A DNA stretch of 64,000 bases from Tepidicella baoligensis (GCF_013432195.1 NZ_JACCDB010000004.1:38818-102817), one strand, 5' to 3'; shown: positions 1-9,072, counted from the stretch's first letter. The notes: generated from the letters alone by a model not told the origin. Program-made: numbers and translations.

Positions 1-1243
1 TGGGGTGCCGCAAGAAGTGCCGGCCATCATGGCGCAACGCATCTGCGGCACCGGCTTCGAGCTGTTCCGCCAAGCCGGCGAGCAGATCGAAGCCGGTGTG
101 TGCGACGCCGCGCTGGTGGTCGGCACCGAGAGCATGACGCGCAACCCCATCGCGGCCTTCGACCGCCGCACCGGCTTCGAGCTGTCCCGCCAAGCCGGCG
201 AGCAGATCGCAGCCGGTGTGTGCGACGCCGCGCGGGTGGTCGGCACCGAGAGCCTGACGCGCAACCCCATCGCGGCCTTCGACCGCCGCACCGGCTTCGA
301 GCTGTCCCGCCAAGCCGGCGAGCAGATCGCAGCCGGTGTGTGCGACGCCGCGCGGGTGGTCGGCACCGAGAGCCTGACGCGCAACCCCATCGCCGCCTTC
401 GACCACCGCACCGGCTTCAAGCTGGGTGCGCCGGTGGGTTTCAAGGACTACATGTGGGAGGCGTTGAAAGACCCGGCCGCTGGCATCAACATGATTCAGA
501 CCGCCGAGAACCTGGCCAAGAAGTACGGCATCAGCCGCGAGGACGTGGACCGCTTCGCCAGCGACTCCTTCGCCAAGGCCGTGGCCGCTCAGGAAGCCGG
601 TTTCTTCGACGGCGAAATCGTGCCGGTGGTGACCGAGAAGTTCGAACTGGAAGGCTACAAGACCCGGGGCATCAAGCTGCAAGGCAAGGTCACCAGCGTG
701 GACCGCGACACCCACCCGCGCCCCTCACCCGTGGAAGTGCTCGCCAAGCTCAAGCCGGTGTACGAAGGCGGCGTGCAGACCGGCGGCAACAGCTCCGCGC
801 TGGTCGACGCGGCAGCGGCGTGCATCGTCACCTCGGGGGCTTACGCGAAAGCACAAGGCAAGAAGCCCGCCGCCCGTGTGGTGGCCGCCGCCGCCGTGGG
901 CGTGCCGCCCGAGATCATGGGCATCGGCCCGGCCCCGGCCATCCGCCTGCTGCTGGAGCGCACTGGCCTGCAACTGTCCGACATCGGCCGCTTCGAGATC
1001 AACGAAGCCCAGGGTGCCCAGACCCTGGCCGTGGGCCGCGAGTTGGACCTGGACCTCACCAGGCTCAACGTCAACGGCGGTGCCATCGCGCTGGGCCACC
1101 CACTGGCCGCCACCGGCGTGCGTCTGACCATCACCCTGGCCCGCGAGCTGCGCCGCAGCGGCCACCGCTGGGGCATCTGCAGCGCCTGCGTGGGTGGTGG
1201 CCAGGGCATAGCGCTGCTGATCGAAAACCCGGACGCGGCTTGA
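1..1243 (+). CDS. Acetyl-CoA acetyltransferase (thiolase), 5'-truncated, with internal 40-residue triplication
   Basis: Thiolase-superfamily enzyme, expected to cleave a 3-ketoacyl-CoA with CoA as the last step of a beta-oxidation-like route. The reading frame runs off the left edge, so roughly the first 80 residues are missing, judged from the usual position of the nucleophilic cysteine, here in RICGTGFEL (codon at 44). The C-terminal half is intact: NEAQGAQ, the GGAIALGHP histidine loop and the CVGGGQG second cysteine. Directly after the nucleophile a 40-residue segment (GFELxRQAGEQI...AAFDRRT) occurs three times, encoded by a 120-bp tandem repeat, where a normal thiolase has it once. This adds 80 residues inside the core fold, and copies 2 and 3 carry Leu-to-Arg in a strand-like stretch (ALVVG to ARVVG). 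Activity is therefore doubtful unless the extra copies loop out. The gene heads the block with the SDR 26 bp downstream. Confidence 0.85.
   Translation, partial: GVPQEVPAIMAQRICGTGFELFRQAGEQIEAGVCDAALVVGTESMTRNPIAAFDRRTGFELSRQAGEQIAAGVCDAARVVGTESLTRNPIAAFDRRTGFELSRQAGEQIAAGVCDAARVVGTESLTRNPIAAFDHRTGFKLGAPVGFKDYMWEALKDPAAGINMIQTAENLAKKYGISREDVDRFASDSFAKAVAAQEAGFFDGEIVPVVTEKFELEGYKTRGIKLQGKVTSVDRDTHPRPSPVEVLAKLKPVYEGGVQTGGNSSALVDAAAACIVTSGAYAKAQGKKPAARVVAAAAVGVPPEIMGIGPAPAIRLLLERTGLQLSDIGRFEINEAQGAQTLAVGRELDLDLTRLNVNGGAIALGHPLAATGVRLTITLARELRRSGHRWGICSACVGGGQGIALLIENPDAA
61..420 (+). repeat. Three tandem copies of a 120-bp in-frame repeat inside the thiolase
   Basis: Copies span 61-180, 181-300 and 301-420. 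Copies 2 and 3 are identical over their first 90 bases and differ at only a few positions near the end (CGC/CAC for Arg/His and the last GAG/AAG boundary). Copy 1 differs from copy 2 by four substitutions, all amino-acid changing (F/S, E/A, L/R, M/L). The array is flanked by a short direct repeat, GCACCGGCTTC-G/A-AGCTG, at 48-64 and 408-424. In an unexpanded gene these would lie 120 bp apart, which explains the unit length by slipped mispairing. An assembly artefact is possible. Confidence 0.95.
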
Positions 1244-1269
1244 ACCTCACACCCAACCAAGGAAGCATC

Positions 1270-2055
1270 ATGGACATTCAAGGCAAAGCAGCCCTCGTCA
1301 CCGGCGGCGGTTCCGGCTTGGGCGCAGCCACCGCCCGCGAACTCGCCCGCCTGGGCGCCCAAGTGGCCGTGCTCGACATCCATCAGGCCAACGCCGAGCG
1401 CGTGGCCCATGACATCAACACCGCATGCGGCGCGGGCACGGCTCTGGCGCTTGCTTGCGACGTCACCAGCCCCGAGAGTGTGCAAGCCGCCATCGACACA
1501 GCCGCCGCGGCCCACGGACCGGCGCGCATCCTCATGCAGATCGCCGGCATTGGAACCGCCAAGCGGGTCATCGGCAAGGACGGCAGCCCCGCTGCGCTGG
1601 AAGACTTCGCCAAGGTCGTCAACGTCAACCTGGTGGGCACCTACAACGTGGCCCGGCTGTTCGCCGCTGCCTGTGCCAGACTGGATCCGATGGAAGACGA
1701 CGAGCGCGGAGTCATGGTGTTCACCGCCTCGGTCGCCGCCTATGACGGCCAGGTGGGCCAGCAGGCCTACAGCGCCTCCAAAGCTGGCGTGGTGGGCATG
1801 ACCCTGCCCATGGCGCGCGACCTGTCGCAGCACGGCATCCGCGTCTGCACCATTGCCCCCGGCCTGTTCGCCACGCCCCTCATGAAGCAGTTGCCCGAGC
1901 CGGTGCAGGCATCGCTGGCGGCCAGCATCCCGTTTCCCCGGCGCCTGGGCAAACCCGAGGAATTCGCCGAGCTGGCATGTCACATCGTCCGCAACGGCCA
2001 CCTCAACGGTGAAACCATCCGCCTGGACGGTGCCTTGCGCATGGCCCCGCGCTGA
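1270..2055 (+). CDS. SDR-family 3-hydroxyacyl-CoA dehydrogenase (type II, HSD10-like)
   Basis: A 261-residue short-chain dehydrogenase. The N-terminal TGGGSGLGAATA loop binds NAD(H), and the catalytic Ser and YSASK lie at about residues 155-170. The insert around LDPMEDDERGVMVFTASVAAYDGQ and the ending GETIRLDGALRMAPR are typical of type II 3-hydroxyacyl-CoA dehydrogenases, which oxidise 3-hydroxyacyl-CoA to 3-ketoacyl-CoA in the cytoplasm. That product would be the substrate of the thiolase just upstream. The ATG at 1270 follows a GGAAG ribosome site. The same frame stays open much further upstream only because it shadows the thiolase. Substrate chain type cannot be read from the sequence. 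Confidence 0.88.
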   Translation: MDIQGKAALVTGGGSGLGAATARELARLGAQVAVLDIHQANAERVAHDINTACGAGTALALACDVTSPESVQAAIDTAAAAHGPARILMQIAGIGTAKRVIGKDGSPAALEDFAKVVNVNLVGTYNVARLFAAACARLDPMEDDERGVMVFTASVAAYDGQVGQQAYSASKAGVVGMTLPMARDLSQHGIRVCTIAPGLFATPLMKQLPEPVQASLAASIPFPRRLGKPEEFAELACHIVRNGHLNGETIRLDGALRMAPR

Positions 2056-2067
2056 AAAGGATTGAAC

Positions 2068-2487
2068 ATGAGCAAAACCGTCGTGTACGAAGTGGAAGTG
2101 ATGTTCGGCGACTGCGACCCCGCCGGCATCGTCTTCTTCCCCAATTTCTCCAAATGGATGGACGCTTCGTCACTGAACTTCTTCGTGAAGTGCGGCGTCC
2201 CGCCCTGGCGCGAGCTGGTCAAGACGCGCGGCATCGTTGGCACCCCGCTGCTCGAAATCCACACCAAGTTCATGCGCCCGGCCACCTACGGTGAGCGGCT
2301 GCAGGTGCACACCAGCGTCATCGAATGGCGCGACAAGGTGTTCATCCACAAGCACGTGGTCAAACGGGGCGACGAGGTGCTGTGCGAAGGCACGGAAACC
2401 CGCGCCTTCGTCATCAAACACCCCGACGACCCAGACCGCATCAAGGCCATCTCGGTGCCCGGGGACATCAAGGCCCTGTGCAGCTAA
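2068..2487 (+). CDS. 4-hydroxybenzoyl-CoA thioesterase-family hotdog protein
   Basis: A 139-residue single-hotdog acyl-CoA thioesterase. The motif GDCDPAGIVFFPNFSKWMD near the N-terminus contains the catalytic aspartate (DPAG...Y/F) of the 4-hydroxybenzoyl-CoA thioesterase family from Pseudomonas. Such enzymes hydrolyse aromatic or short acyl-CoA and often recycle CoA from dead-end thioesters. The ATG at 2068 with AAAAGG 8 bases upstream is preferred over a TTG at 2062. It follows the SDR by 12 bp and ends the enzyme part before the transporter genes, so it is probably co-transcribed with the thiolase and SDR. Confidence 0.85.
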   Translation: MSKTVVYEVEVMFGDCDPAGIVFFPNFSKWMDASSLNFFVKCGVPPWRELVKTRGIVGTPLLEIHTKFMRPATYGERLQVHTSVIEWRDKVFIHKHVVKRGDEVLCEGTETRAFVIKHPDDPDRIKAISVPGDIKALCS

Positions 2488-2503
2488 CGCCATCTCGTTT
2501 TAA

Positions 2504-2525
2504 GCCGGCCACCCAAGAAGCCGGC
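2504..2525 (+). terminator. GC-rich hairpin after the thioesterase gene
   Basis: GCCGGC at 2504-2509 pairs with GCCGGC at 2520-2525 across a 10-base loop and is followed by CTTTCC. The stem is short and the U-tract poor, so it may be a partial terminator or a processing site between the enzyme genes and livK. Confidence 0.4.
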
Positions 2526-2571
2526 CTTTCCTCACCTCTGTACCACCCTTGTCCTTTTAGGAGACTGACCC

Positions 2572-3705
2572 ATGAAGTTCACAAAAGCCCTGCTTTCAGC
2601 CACCATCCTGGCCACTGCCACCGCGGCCATGGCCGACGTGAAGATCGGCGTGATCTTGCCGCTTACCGGCCCTGCGTCCGGGTTGGGCATTCCGGCCAAG
2701 AACCAGATCGCGCTGTGGCCCACCACCATCGCCGGGGAAAAGCTGCAGGTCACCATTCTCGACGATGCAACCGATCCCACCAACGGTGTCAAGAACGCCC
2801 GCCGCTTCACCACCGAAGACAAGGTCGACCTGATCGTCGGCTCCGTGGCAACCCCGGTGGGCGTGGCCATTGCCGATGTCGCACTGGACACCAAAACACC
2901 CCAGCTGGCGCTCACACCCATTGGCCTACCCCCAGGCAAAGATGCCTGGAGCTTCCGCATGCCCCAATCAAACGGCGTAATGGCCACGGCCATCGTGTCG
3001 CACATGCAGAAGCTGGGCATCAAGTCGGTCGGCTACCTCGGCTACACCGACGCCTACGGTGAGCAGTGGCTGCAAGCGTTCACTCCGTTGGCCGAAAAGG
3101 CTGGCATCCAGATCGTGGGCGTGGAGCGTTTCGCCCGCAACGACACCAGCGTGACTGCCCAAGCCCTGAAGCTGGTCGCCGCCAACCCAGACGCGATGCT
3201 GATCGTCGCTTCCGGCAGCGGGGCCGCGATGCCGCACAAGAGCATCGTCGAACGCGGGTTCAAAGGCAAGATTTACCAGACCCACGGTGCGGCCACCAAA
3301 GACCTGATGCGCGTGGGTGGCAAGGACGTAGAAGGCGCCTTCGTTGTCGCCGGCCCGGTGATCGCCCCCTCGCAGTTGCCCGACAGCAACCCATCCAAAA
3401 AGATTGCCATGGACTTTGCTCAGCAATACGACAAGGCCTACGGCGCCGGAACTGCGAACCAGTTCGCCGGTCATGCCCACGACGTGGTGTTGGTGCTCGA
3501 GAAGGCGTTGCCCATCGCGCTCAAAAAGGCCAAGCCCGGCACGCCGGAGTTCCGTACGGCTTTGCGCGACGCGTTTGAAACCATGGGACCCACCGTGGTT
3601 GCCCACGGCACGCTGAACTGGACGAAGGACGACCACTGGGGTTACACGCCCGACACCGGCGTGATCTACAAAGTCGTCAACGGCGACTGGAAGTTCGAGA
3701 AGTAA
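2572..3705 (+). CDS. Periplasmic substrate-binding protein of a Liv-type ABC importer
   Basis: A 377-residue type I periplasmic binding protein of the LivK/HAAT family. Residues 1-21 form a clear signal peptide (MKFTKALLSATILATATAAMA), followed by DVKIGVILPLTGPASGLGIP, the usual first strand and loop of the ligand pocket. It captures an amino acid or a carboxylate and delivers it to the membrane components encoded by the next three genes. An AGGAGA site lies 11 bases before the ATG. In aromatic-degradation clusters this family often binds aromatic acids, which fits the CoA-ester genes upstream, but the ligand is unknown. Confidence 0.9.
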   Translation: MKFTKALLSATILATATAAMADVKIGVILPLTGPASGLGIPAKNQIALWPTTIAGEKLQVTILDDATDPTNGVKNARRFTTEDKVDLIVGSVATPVGVAIADVALDTKTPQLALTPIGLPPGKDAWSFRMPQSNGVMATAIVSHMQKLGIKSVGYLGYTDAYGEQWLQAFTPLAEKAGIQIVGVERFARNDTSVTAQALKLVAANPDAMLIVASGSGAAMPHKSIVERGFKGKIYQTHGAATKDLMRVGGKDVEGAFVVAGPVIAPSQLPDSNPSKKIAMDFAQQYDKAYGAGTANQFAGHAHDVVLVLEKALPIALKKAKPGTPEFRTALRDAFETMGPTVVAHGTLNWTKDDHWGYTPDTGVIYKVVNGDWKFEK

Positions 3706-3718
3706 TTGACCAAAGGGA

Positions 3719-3744
3719 GCCACGGGCGCACCGATGCCCGTGGC
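3719..3744 (+). promoter_or_regulatory. Perfect 9-bp hairpin between livK and livH
   Basis: GCCACGGGC (3719-3727) and GCCCGTGGC (3736-3744) are exact reverse complements around an 8-base loop, starting 14 bases after the livK stop. No U-tract follows, so it is more likely a 3'-end stabiliser or attenuator than a full terminator. A second small stem (CCCCG/CGGGG) lies just before the livH start. Such elements usually make binding protein more abundant than permease. Confidence 0.6.
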
Positions 3745-3837
3745 ATTACTCGATTGAGGTCGACCCTTCCATGCCGGCCTCTCCCGGCCCGATTTGCCCC
3801 ATCAGCCTAATGAGCCCCGTTGATTCGGGGTCGCCCT

Positions 3838-4878
3838 ATGGACTCAACGATCGTCAGCATCTTGCTGGTTGACGGACTCACCAACGGTGCCATTTATGCC
3901 CTTCTGGGCTTGGCCACCGTGCTGGTATTTGCCGTCACCCGCGTGATATTCATTCCCCAGGGGGAGTTTGTGGCTTACGGCGCCCTGACCCTTGCCCTGT
4001 TTCAAACCGGCCAGGTGCCCGGCACGGTCTGGCTGCTGTTGCTGCTCGCCGTGGTCGCCGCCCTGATGGAGGGTTACACCACCTGGCGCCACCGACACAG
4101 CGCAGTTGCAGGCTTACAGGCCGGAGTCAAACTGTTGGCGATTCCCGCGGTGGTGGCGGCTCTGGGCTGGTGGGCGGCACCGCAGCAGTTTCCGCTGGCG
4201 GTCCAGGCACTGCTGAGCGTCGCCATCGTCACGGCGTTCGGCCCGCTGGTCTATCGCGTGGCCTACCAGTCGCTCGAAGACGCCACGCCTCTGGTGTTGC
4301 TGATCGTGTCGGTCGGCGTGCACTTCGCCATGGTTGGCCTGGGACTGCTATTTTTCGGTGCCGAAGGCTTCCGCAATCCGGCCTTCTGGGACGAGCGTTT
4401 CGCCCTAGGCGCTGTGATGCTGTCTGGGCAAGCCATCATCATCGGCCTCGCGGCCATTTCGCTGATCGTCTTGCTGTGGCTGTTTTTCGAGCGCACTCTG
4501 TACGGCAAGGCGCTACGCGCCACGGCAGTGAACCGGCTCGGCGCGCGGCTCATGGGCATTTCGTCCCACGCCAGCGGTCAGCTTACCTTCACCATGGCGG
4601 CCTTGATCGGGGCCCTGTCGGGGCTGCTCATTGGCCCTACCACCACGGTGTTCTACGATTCCGGTTTCCTCATTGGCCTCAAAGGTTTCGTGGCGGCGGT
4701 GATCGCTGGACTGTCCAGCTACCCGGTGGCGCTGGTCGGTGCCCTTTTCGTGGGCGTGGTGGAAGCCTTCAGCTCATTCTGGGCAAGCGCCTTCAAGGAG
4801 GTGATCGTTTTTACTCTGATTCTGCCCATCCTGCTATGGCGCTCACTGGCCAGTGGCCATTCTGAGGAGGAGCATTGA
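3838..4878 (+). CDS. Liv-type ABC importer permease (LivH-like)
   Basis: A 346-residue hydrophobic inner-membrane protein with about eight or nine predicted transmembrane segments. The beginning [39 protein letters not shown] matches the LivH family pattern. The stretch around [24 protein letters not shown] is the cytoplasmic coupling loop that docks onto the ATPase. It forms the channel with the LivM half of the next gene. The ATG at 3838 follows a short GGGG. A TTG at 3820 is in frame but less likely. The stop lies 1 base before the next ATG, implying coupled translation. Confidence 0.9.
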   Translation: MDSTIVSILLVDGLTNGAIYALLGLATVLVFAVTRVIFIPQGEFVAYGALTLALFQTGQVPGTVWLLLLLAVVAALMEGYTTWRHRHSAVAGLQAGVKLLAIPAVVAALGWWAAPQQFPLAVQALLSVAIVTAFGPLVYRVAYQSLEDATPLVLLIVSVGVHFAMVGLGLLFFGAEGFRNPAFWDERFALGAVMLSGQAIIIGLAAISLIVLLWLFFERTLYGKALRATAVNRLGARLMGISSHASGQLTFTMAALIGALSGLLIGPTTTVFYDSGFLIGLKGFVAAVIAGLSSYPVALVGALFVGVVEAFSSFWASAFKEVIVFTLILPILLWRSLASGHSEEEH

Positions 4879-4879
4879 T

Positions 4880-6646
4880 ATGCCTATCCGTCGCATGGGC
4901 TGGATCGGCTTGATCGTGGTGCTGGCTGCGATCGCGCTGCTGCCACTTCCCGATTTCTGGATTCTTCAACTGAACTACATCGGGCTCTACAGCTTGGTCT
5001 GCCTGGGGCTGGTGTTGCTGACGGGCGTCGCCGGGCTCACTTCGTTCGGCCAAGCAGCATTCGTGGGCATTGCTGCCTACACCAGCGCCTGGCTCACGTT
5101 GAATCTGGGGTGGTCACCCTGGGTCACGCTGTTCGCGGGCCTGCTGCTCACGGGCATTTCGGCCTTTATCGTCGGCTGCATCACGCTTCGCATGTCGGGA
5201 CACTATCTGCCGTTGGCCACTATTGCGTGGGGGTTGTCGCTGTACTACCTGATGGGCAATCTCGACGCCCTGGGCAAGTACGACGGCTTGCTGGGCATCA
5301 CCGGTATCAGCGTGTTCGGTCATGACCTAGGCCAGGGGCGCGGCATTTACGTGCTGATCTGGTTATGCGTGCTGGCAGCGGTGTGGGCCATTCAGCACTT
5401 GCTCGACTCCAGGCCCGGACGCGCCATCCGTGCTCTCAAAGGTGCCACGCAGATGGCCGAAGCCATGGGAGTAAACACCCTGCGGTACAAGATCATCATT
5501 TTCGTGCTAGCGGCTTTGCTGGCGGCCATCTCAGGCTGGCTGTTCGCCCACTTCCAGCGCTCGATCAACCCATCGCCCTTTGGCCTGAAAATGGGCATTG
5601 AATACCTGTTCATGGCCGTCATCGGTGGCGTAGGCCAGGTCTGGGGGGCGCTTACCGGCGCCTTCCTCACCAAGGTTCTGGAAGATCAATTGCAGGTGCT
5701 GCTGCCCAAGCTGCTGGGGACGAGTGGCAGCTTTGAAGTCATCGTGTTTGGCATCCTGCTGGTACTGATGCTGAAATTCCTGCCCCAAGGCCTATGGTCG
5801 CTGGTGGAGCAGCGTCTTCCGCTCCCCCCGCGTCAGATGGACTGGGCCGATGCCCCGGATCTGCCTGCCCGCGCCCAACCCGGCCACGGCGAGTTGGTCC
5901 TCGACGTGCGCAGCATCCGCAAGCAGTTCGGCGGGCTCACGGCCGTTAACGATATCAGCTTCCAGATCCACGCCGGCGAAATCGTCGGTCTCATCGGGCC
6001 GAATGGCGCCGGCAAGTCCACCACCTTCAACCTCGTCACCGGGGTGCTCGCCAAGACCTCTGGCGAGGTGCATTTCCGAGGCAAAGACATCACCCGCCTG
6101 CGCTCGCGCGACATCTTGCGCGAAGGCATGGCCCGCACCTTCCAGCACGTCAAGATGATTCCCGACATGACCGTGCTGGAAAACGTGGCCCTGGGCGCCT
6201 ACACGCGCGGCCAGGCCGGCGTGGTGCGGTCGATGCTGCACCTCAACCAGGCCGAAGAGCGCCAGTTGTTCAAGCAGGCTCAGCGCCAGCTGGAACGTAT
6301 CGGCATGGGACAGTACCTTCACGAGCAGGCCGGCAACCTCGCCATGGGGCCGCAGCGCCTGATGGAAATTGCACGCGCCCTGTGCTGTGACCCGGCGTTG
6401 CTGCTGCTCGATGAACCGGCGGCCGGGTTGCGCCACAAGGAAAAGGTGGCACTAACCAATGTGCTGCGCCAGCTGCGCAGCGAGGGCATGAGCATTTTGC
6501 TGGTGGAACACGACATGGATCTGGTCATGGACGTCTGCGACCAGTTGGTGGTGATGGAATTCGGCACTCTGTTGACCTGCGGCACCCCTGCCGAGGTACA
6601 AGCCAACCCGGCGGTTCGTGCGGCCTACCTAGGAACGGAACATTGA
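4880..6646 (+). CDS. Fused LivM permease-LivG ATPase of a Liv-type ABC importer
   Basis: A 588-residue fusion. Residues 1 to about 310 are a LivM-type permease (for example TSFGQAAFVGIAAYTSAWL). After a linker rich in Pro, Ala and Asp, residues from about 340 form a LivG-type ATPase: Walker A GPNGAGKST near 373, signature LAMGPQRLMEIARAL near 488, and Walker B LLLLDEP near 507. The signature is a variant of the usual LSYGxQR but keeps its glycine. Fusion fixes one permease to one ATPase, which differs from the separate livM and livG of the second Liv cluster in this window. GAGGAGG precedes the ATG at 4880. An upstream in-frame TTG is not needed. Confidence 0.9.
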   Translation: MPIRRMGWIGLIVVLAAIALLPLPDFWILQLNYIGLYSLVCLGLVLLTGVAGLTSFGQAAFVGIAAYTSAWLTLNLGWSPWVTLFAGLLLTGISAFIVGCITLRMSGHYLPLATIAWGLSLYYLMGNLDALGKYDGLLGITGISVFGHDLGQGRGIYVLIWLCVLAAVWAIQHLLDSRPGRAIRALKGATQMAEAMGVNTLRYKIIIFVLAALLAAISGWLFAHFQRSINPSPFGLKMGIEYLFMAVIGGVGQVWGALTGAFLTKVLEDQLQVLLPKLLGTSGSFEVIVFGILLVLMLKFLPQGLWSLVEQRLPLPPRQMDWADAPDLPARAQPGHGELVLDVRSIRKQFGGLTAVNDISFQIHAGEIVGLIGPNGAGKSTTFNLVTGVLAKTSGEVHFRGKDITRLRSRDILREGMARTFQHVKMIPDMTVLENVALGAYTRGQAGVVRSMLHLNQAEERQLFKQAQRQLERIGMGQYLHEQAGNLAMGPQRLMEIARALCCDPALLLLDEPAAGLRHKEKVALTNVLRQLRSEGMSILLVEHDMDLVMDVCDQLVVMEFGTLLTCGTPAEVQANPAVRAAYLGTEH

Positions 6647-6647
6647 T

Positions 6648-7382
6648 ATGCCCACACCCTTCTTGAAAGTCAGTGAGCTGCGCGCCGGTTACGGCAGGGC
6701 TGAAGTCCTCCACGGCCTCAGCCTGGAAGCTGGCAAAGGCAGCGTCATCACCGTGATCGGACCCAACGGCGCCGGCAAGTCCACCCTGCTCAACACCCTG
6801 ATGGGCATCCTGCCCGGCAAAGGCCAGATCGAGCTCGGTGGCACGGCCCTCCATGAACTGACGCTGGAAGAACGGGTGATGGCCGGTATTGCGCTGGTGC
6901 CCGAAAAGCGTGAACTGTTCGGCTCCATGTCGGTGGAAGACAATCTGGTCCTGGGCGGCTTTCGCCAGATGCGTCTGGGCCAGCGCGACTGGCGCGACCG
7001 GCTCGATGAGGTCTTCACCACCTTCCCCCGACTGAAGGAGCGCCGAACCCAACAAGCGGGCACGCTATCGGGCGGTGAACGGCAGATGCTGGCCGTGGGT
7101 CGCGCGCTCATGTCAGGGCCGTCGCTGCTGATGCTCGATGAGCCAAGCTTAGGTCTTGCGCCGCTGATCGTTCGCGAAATCTTCACCATCATCGAAAGCC
7201 TTCGCAAGACCGGCGTGACCATCGTGCTGGTAGAGCAAAACGCTCGGGCTGCCCTGCAAGTAGCCGACTATGGCTATGTATTGGAAATGGGTGAACTCAG
7301 CACTCAAGGCCCTGCCACGCAACTGTTAGACGACCCCCGCGTGATCGAGACCTATCTGGGCGCTGCCCGCAAACACCACTGA
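6648..7382 (+). CDS. Liv-type ABC importer ATPase (LivF-like)
   Basis: A 244-residue ATPase with Walker A GPNGAGKST at 38-46, signature LSGGE near 140 and Walker B LLMLDEPSLGL. All key residues are canonical. It pairs with the ATPase half of the preceding fusion protein to drive import. Its ATG lies 1 base after the upstream stop, and the acyl-CoA dehydrogenase starts 7 bases downstream, so transporter and enzyme are one transcription unit. Confidence 0.92.
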   Translation: MPTPFLKVSELRAGYGRAEVLHGLSLEAGKGSVITVIGPNGAGKSTLLNTLMGILPGKGQIELGGTALHELTLEERVMAGIALVPEKRELFGSMSVEDNLVLGGFRQMRLGQRDWRDRLDEVFTTFPRLKERRTQQAGTLSGGERQMLAVGRALMSGPSLLMLDEPSLGLAPLIVREIFTIIESLRKTGVTIVLVEQNARAALQVADYGYVLEMGELSTQGPATQLLDDPRVIETYLGAARKHH

Positions 7383-7389
7383 CCCCACC

Positions 7390-9072
7390 ATGAACGCCTA
7401 TCGTCCCATCGCCTCCGACATTGGTTTCATCCTGCTCGACGTCTTGCGAGCCCAGGACACCTTGGCACCACTGCCAGCCCTGGCCGACAACGCCGACCCC
7501 GATCTGATGCGCCAGGTGCTGGAAGAGGCAGGCAAGTTCGTGGGCGAGGTGGTGGCACCGCTCAACCGCGACGGTGACGAGATCGGTGCCCGGTGGCAGG
7601 ACGGCCGTGTCACCATGCCCCCGGGGTTCCGCGACGCCTACCAGGCCTTCTGGCAGGCAGGCTGGCCTGCCCTCTCGGCCGCACCCGAAGACGGCGGCCA
7701 GGGCCTGCCCACCGTGCTGGAAATGGTCCTGTACGAATGGCTCAGCGCCGCCAACCACGGCTGGACCATGGCGCCGGGCCTGCTGCATGGCGCCTACGAC
7801 TGCATCAAGCACCACGCCAGCCCCGAACTCAAGGCCCGCTACCTGGAGAAAGTGGCCACCGGCGAGTGGCTCGCCACCATGTGCCTGACCGAACCCCACG
7901 CCGGCAGCGACCTCGGCCTGGCCCGCACCAAGGCCGTGCCACAAGCCGACGGCAGCTACCGCATCAGCGGCACCAAGATCTTCATCAGCGGTGGCGAGCA
8001 CGACCTCACCGACAACATCGTCCACCTGGTGCTGGCCCGCCTGCCCGACAGCCCGCCCGGCCCCAAGGGCCTCTCGCTGTTCCTCGTGCCCAAGTTCTAC
8101 GAAAACGGCAGCCGCAGCCCCGTGGTGTGCGAGCGCATCGAAGAAAAAATGGGCCTGCACGGCAGCCCCACCTGCGTCATGCGCTTCGACGAAGCCACCG
8201 GCTGGTTGGTGGGCGAACACGGCAAAGGCCTCAACGCCATGTTCCTGATGATGAACGCTGCCCGCCTGCACGTGGCCTTGCAAGGCGTGGGCCTGCTCGA
8301 CGCCGCCTGGCAAAAAGCCGACGCTTACGCCCGCGACCGCCGCCAGATGCGCGCTCCGGTGCGGCGCGACCCGTCACAACCGGCCGACCCCATCATCGAA
8401 CACCCGGCGGTGCAGCGCCTGCTCGACACCCAGCGCGCCTGGGTGGATACCGGCCGCGTCATCGCCTACCAGACGGCGATCGAGCTCGACGTGGCCAAAC
8501 ATCACCCCGACGCTGCCCGCCGCCAGCAGGCGCAGCAGTGGTGCGCCCTGGCCACCCCCGTGCTCAAGGCCGCCTGGACGGACCAGGCCTTCCACGGCGC
8601 CAGCGACTGCCTGCAGGTCTTCGGCGGCCACGGCTACGTGCGCGAATGGGGCATCGAGCAGGTGGTGCGCGATGCGCGCGTGACCATGATCTACGAAGGC
8701 ACCAACGAAATCCAGGCACAAGACCTGCTGTTCCGCAAAGTGCTCGCCGACGGGGGACGCAGCTTCAGCACCTGGCTCGACCGGCTGGATGGCGACCTCA
8801 CCCACACGCACTCCCCCAGCGCCCCACGCGCCCGCCGCGACGTCGATGCCCTGCGCGACCTGGCCGCCGCCCTGCCGGCCGCCCAGCCCACCGCGCTCTA
8901 CCCCGTAGCGGGCGATTTTCTGCGCGCCGTCGCCCTGACGCTGATGGGCTGGGCCGTCTGCCGCCTGGAAGCCGGCGCGAACGGCACATCGCCCGTACCG
9001 GAGGCCTTTGGCCGCTCGGTGTGGCCCGAATGTGCCATGCGCCGCGAGATGGTCCGCGCGGCCCTAAACTGA
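7390..9072 (+). CDS. Acyl-CoA dehydrogenase with C-terminal extension
   Basis: A 560-residue FAD-dependent acyl-CoA dehydrogenase that introduces a 2,3-double bond. Visible family marks are CLTEPHAGSDLG, the FISGGEH segment, GGHGYVREWGIEQVVRD and the catalytic glutamate in MIYEGTNEIQ (about residue 436). It is longer than classical 380-residue enzymes, with an extra N-terminal helical part and a C-terminal domain, like the electron-transferring-flavoprotein-linked dehydrogenases often found with broad acyl-CoA clusters. It supplies the first oxidation step missing from the SDR-thiolase pair upstream. No enoyl-CoA hydratase lies in this left block. Confidence 0.9.
   Translation: MNAYRPIASDIGFILLDVLRAQDTLAPLPALADNADPDLMRQVLEEAGKFVGEVVAPLNRDGDEIGARWQDGRVTMPPGFRDAYQAFWQAGWPALSAAPEDGGQGLPTVLEMVLYEWLSAANHGWTMAPGLLHGAYDCIKHHASPELKARYLEKVATGEWLATMCLTEPHAGSDLGLARTKAVPQADGSYRISGTKIFISGGEHDLTDNIVHLVLARLPDSPPGPKGLSLFLVPKFYENGSRSPVVCERIEEKMGLHGSPTCVMRFDEATGWLVGEHGKGLNAMFLMMNAARLHVALQGVGLLDAAWQKADAYARDRRQMRAPVRRDPSQPADPIIEHPAVQRLLDTQRAWVDTGRVIAYQTAIELDVAKHHPDAARRQQAQQWCALATPVLKAAWTDQAFHGASDCLQVFGGHGYVREWGIEQVVRDARVTMIYEGTNEIQAQDLLFRKVLADGGRSFSTWLDRLDGDLTHTHSPSAPRARRDVDALRDLAAALPAAQPTALYPVAGDFLRAVALTLMGWAVCRLEAGANGTSPVPEAFGRSVWPECAMRREMVRAALN

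Noticed and set aside
61-420. The 120-bp repeat read as a CRISPR, minisatellite or REP array
   Set aside because: Units are adjacent without spacers, preserve a coding frame and match a normal thiolase segment, so it is a coding duplication.
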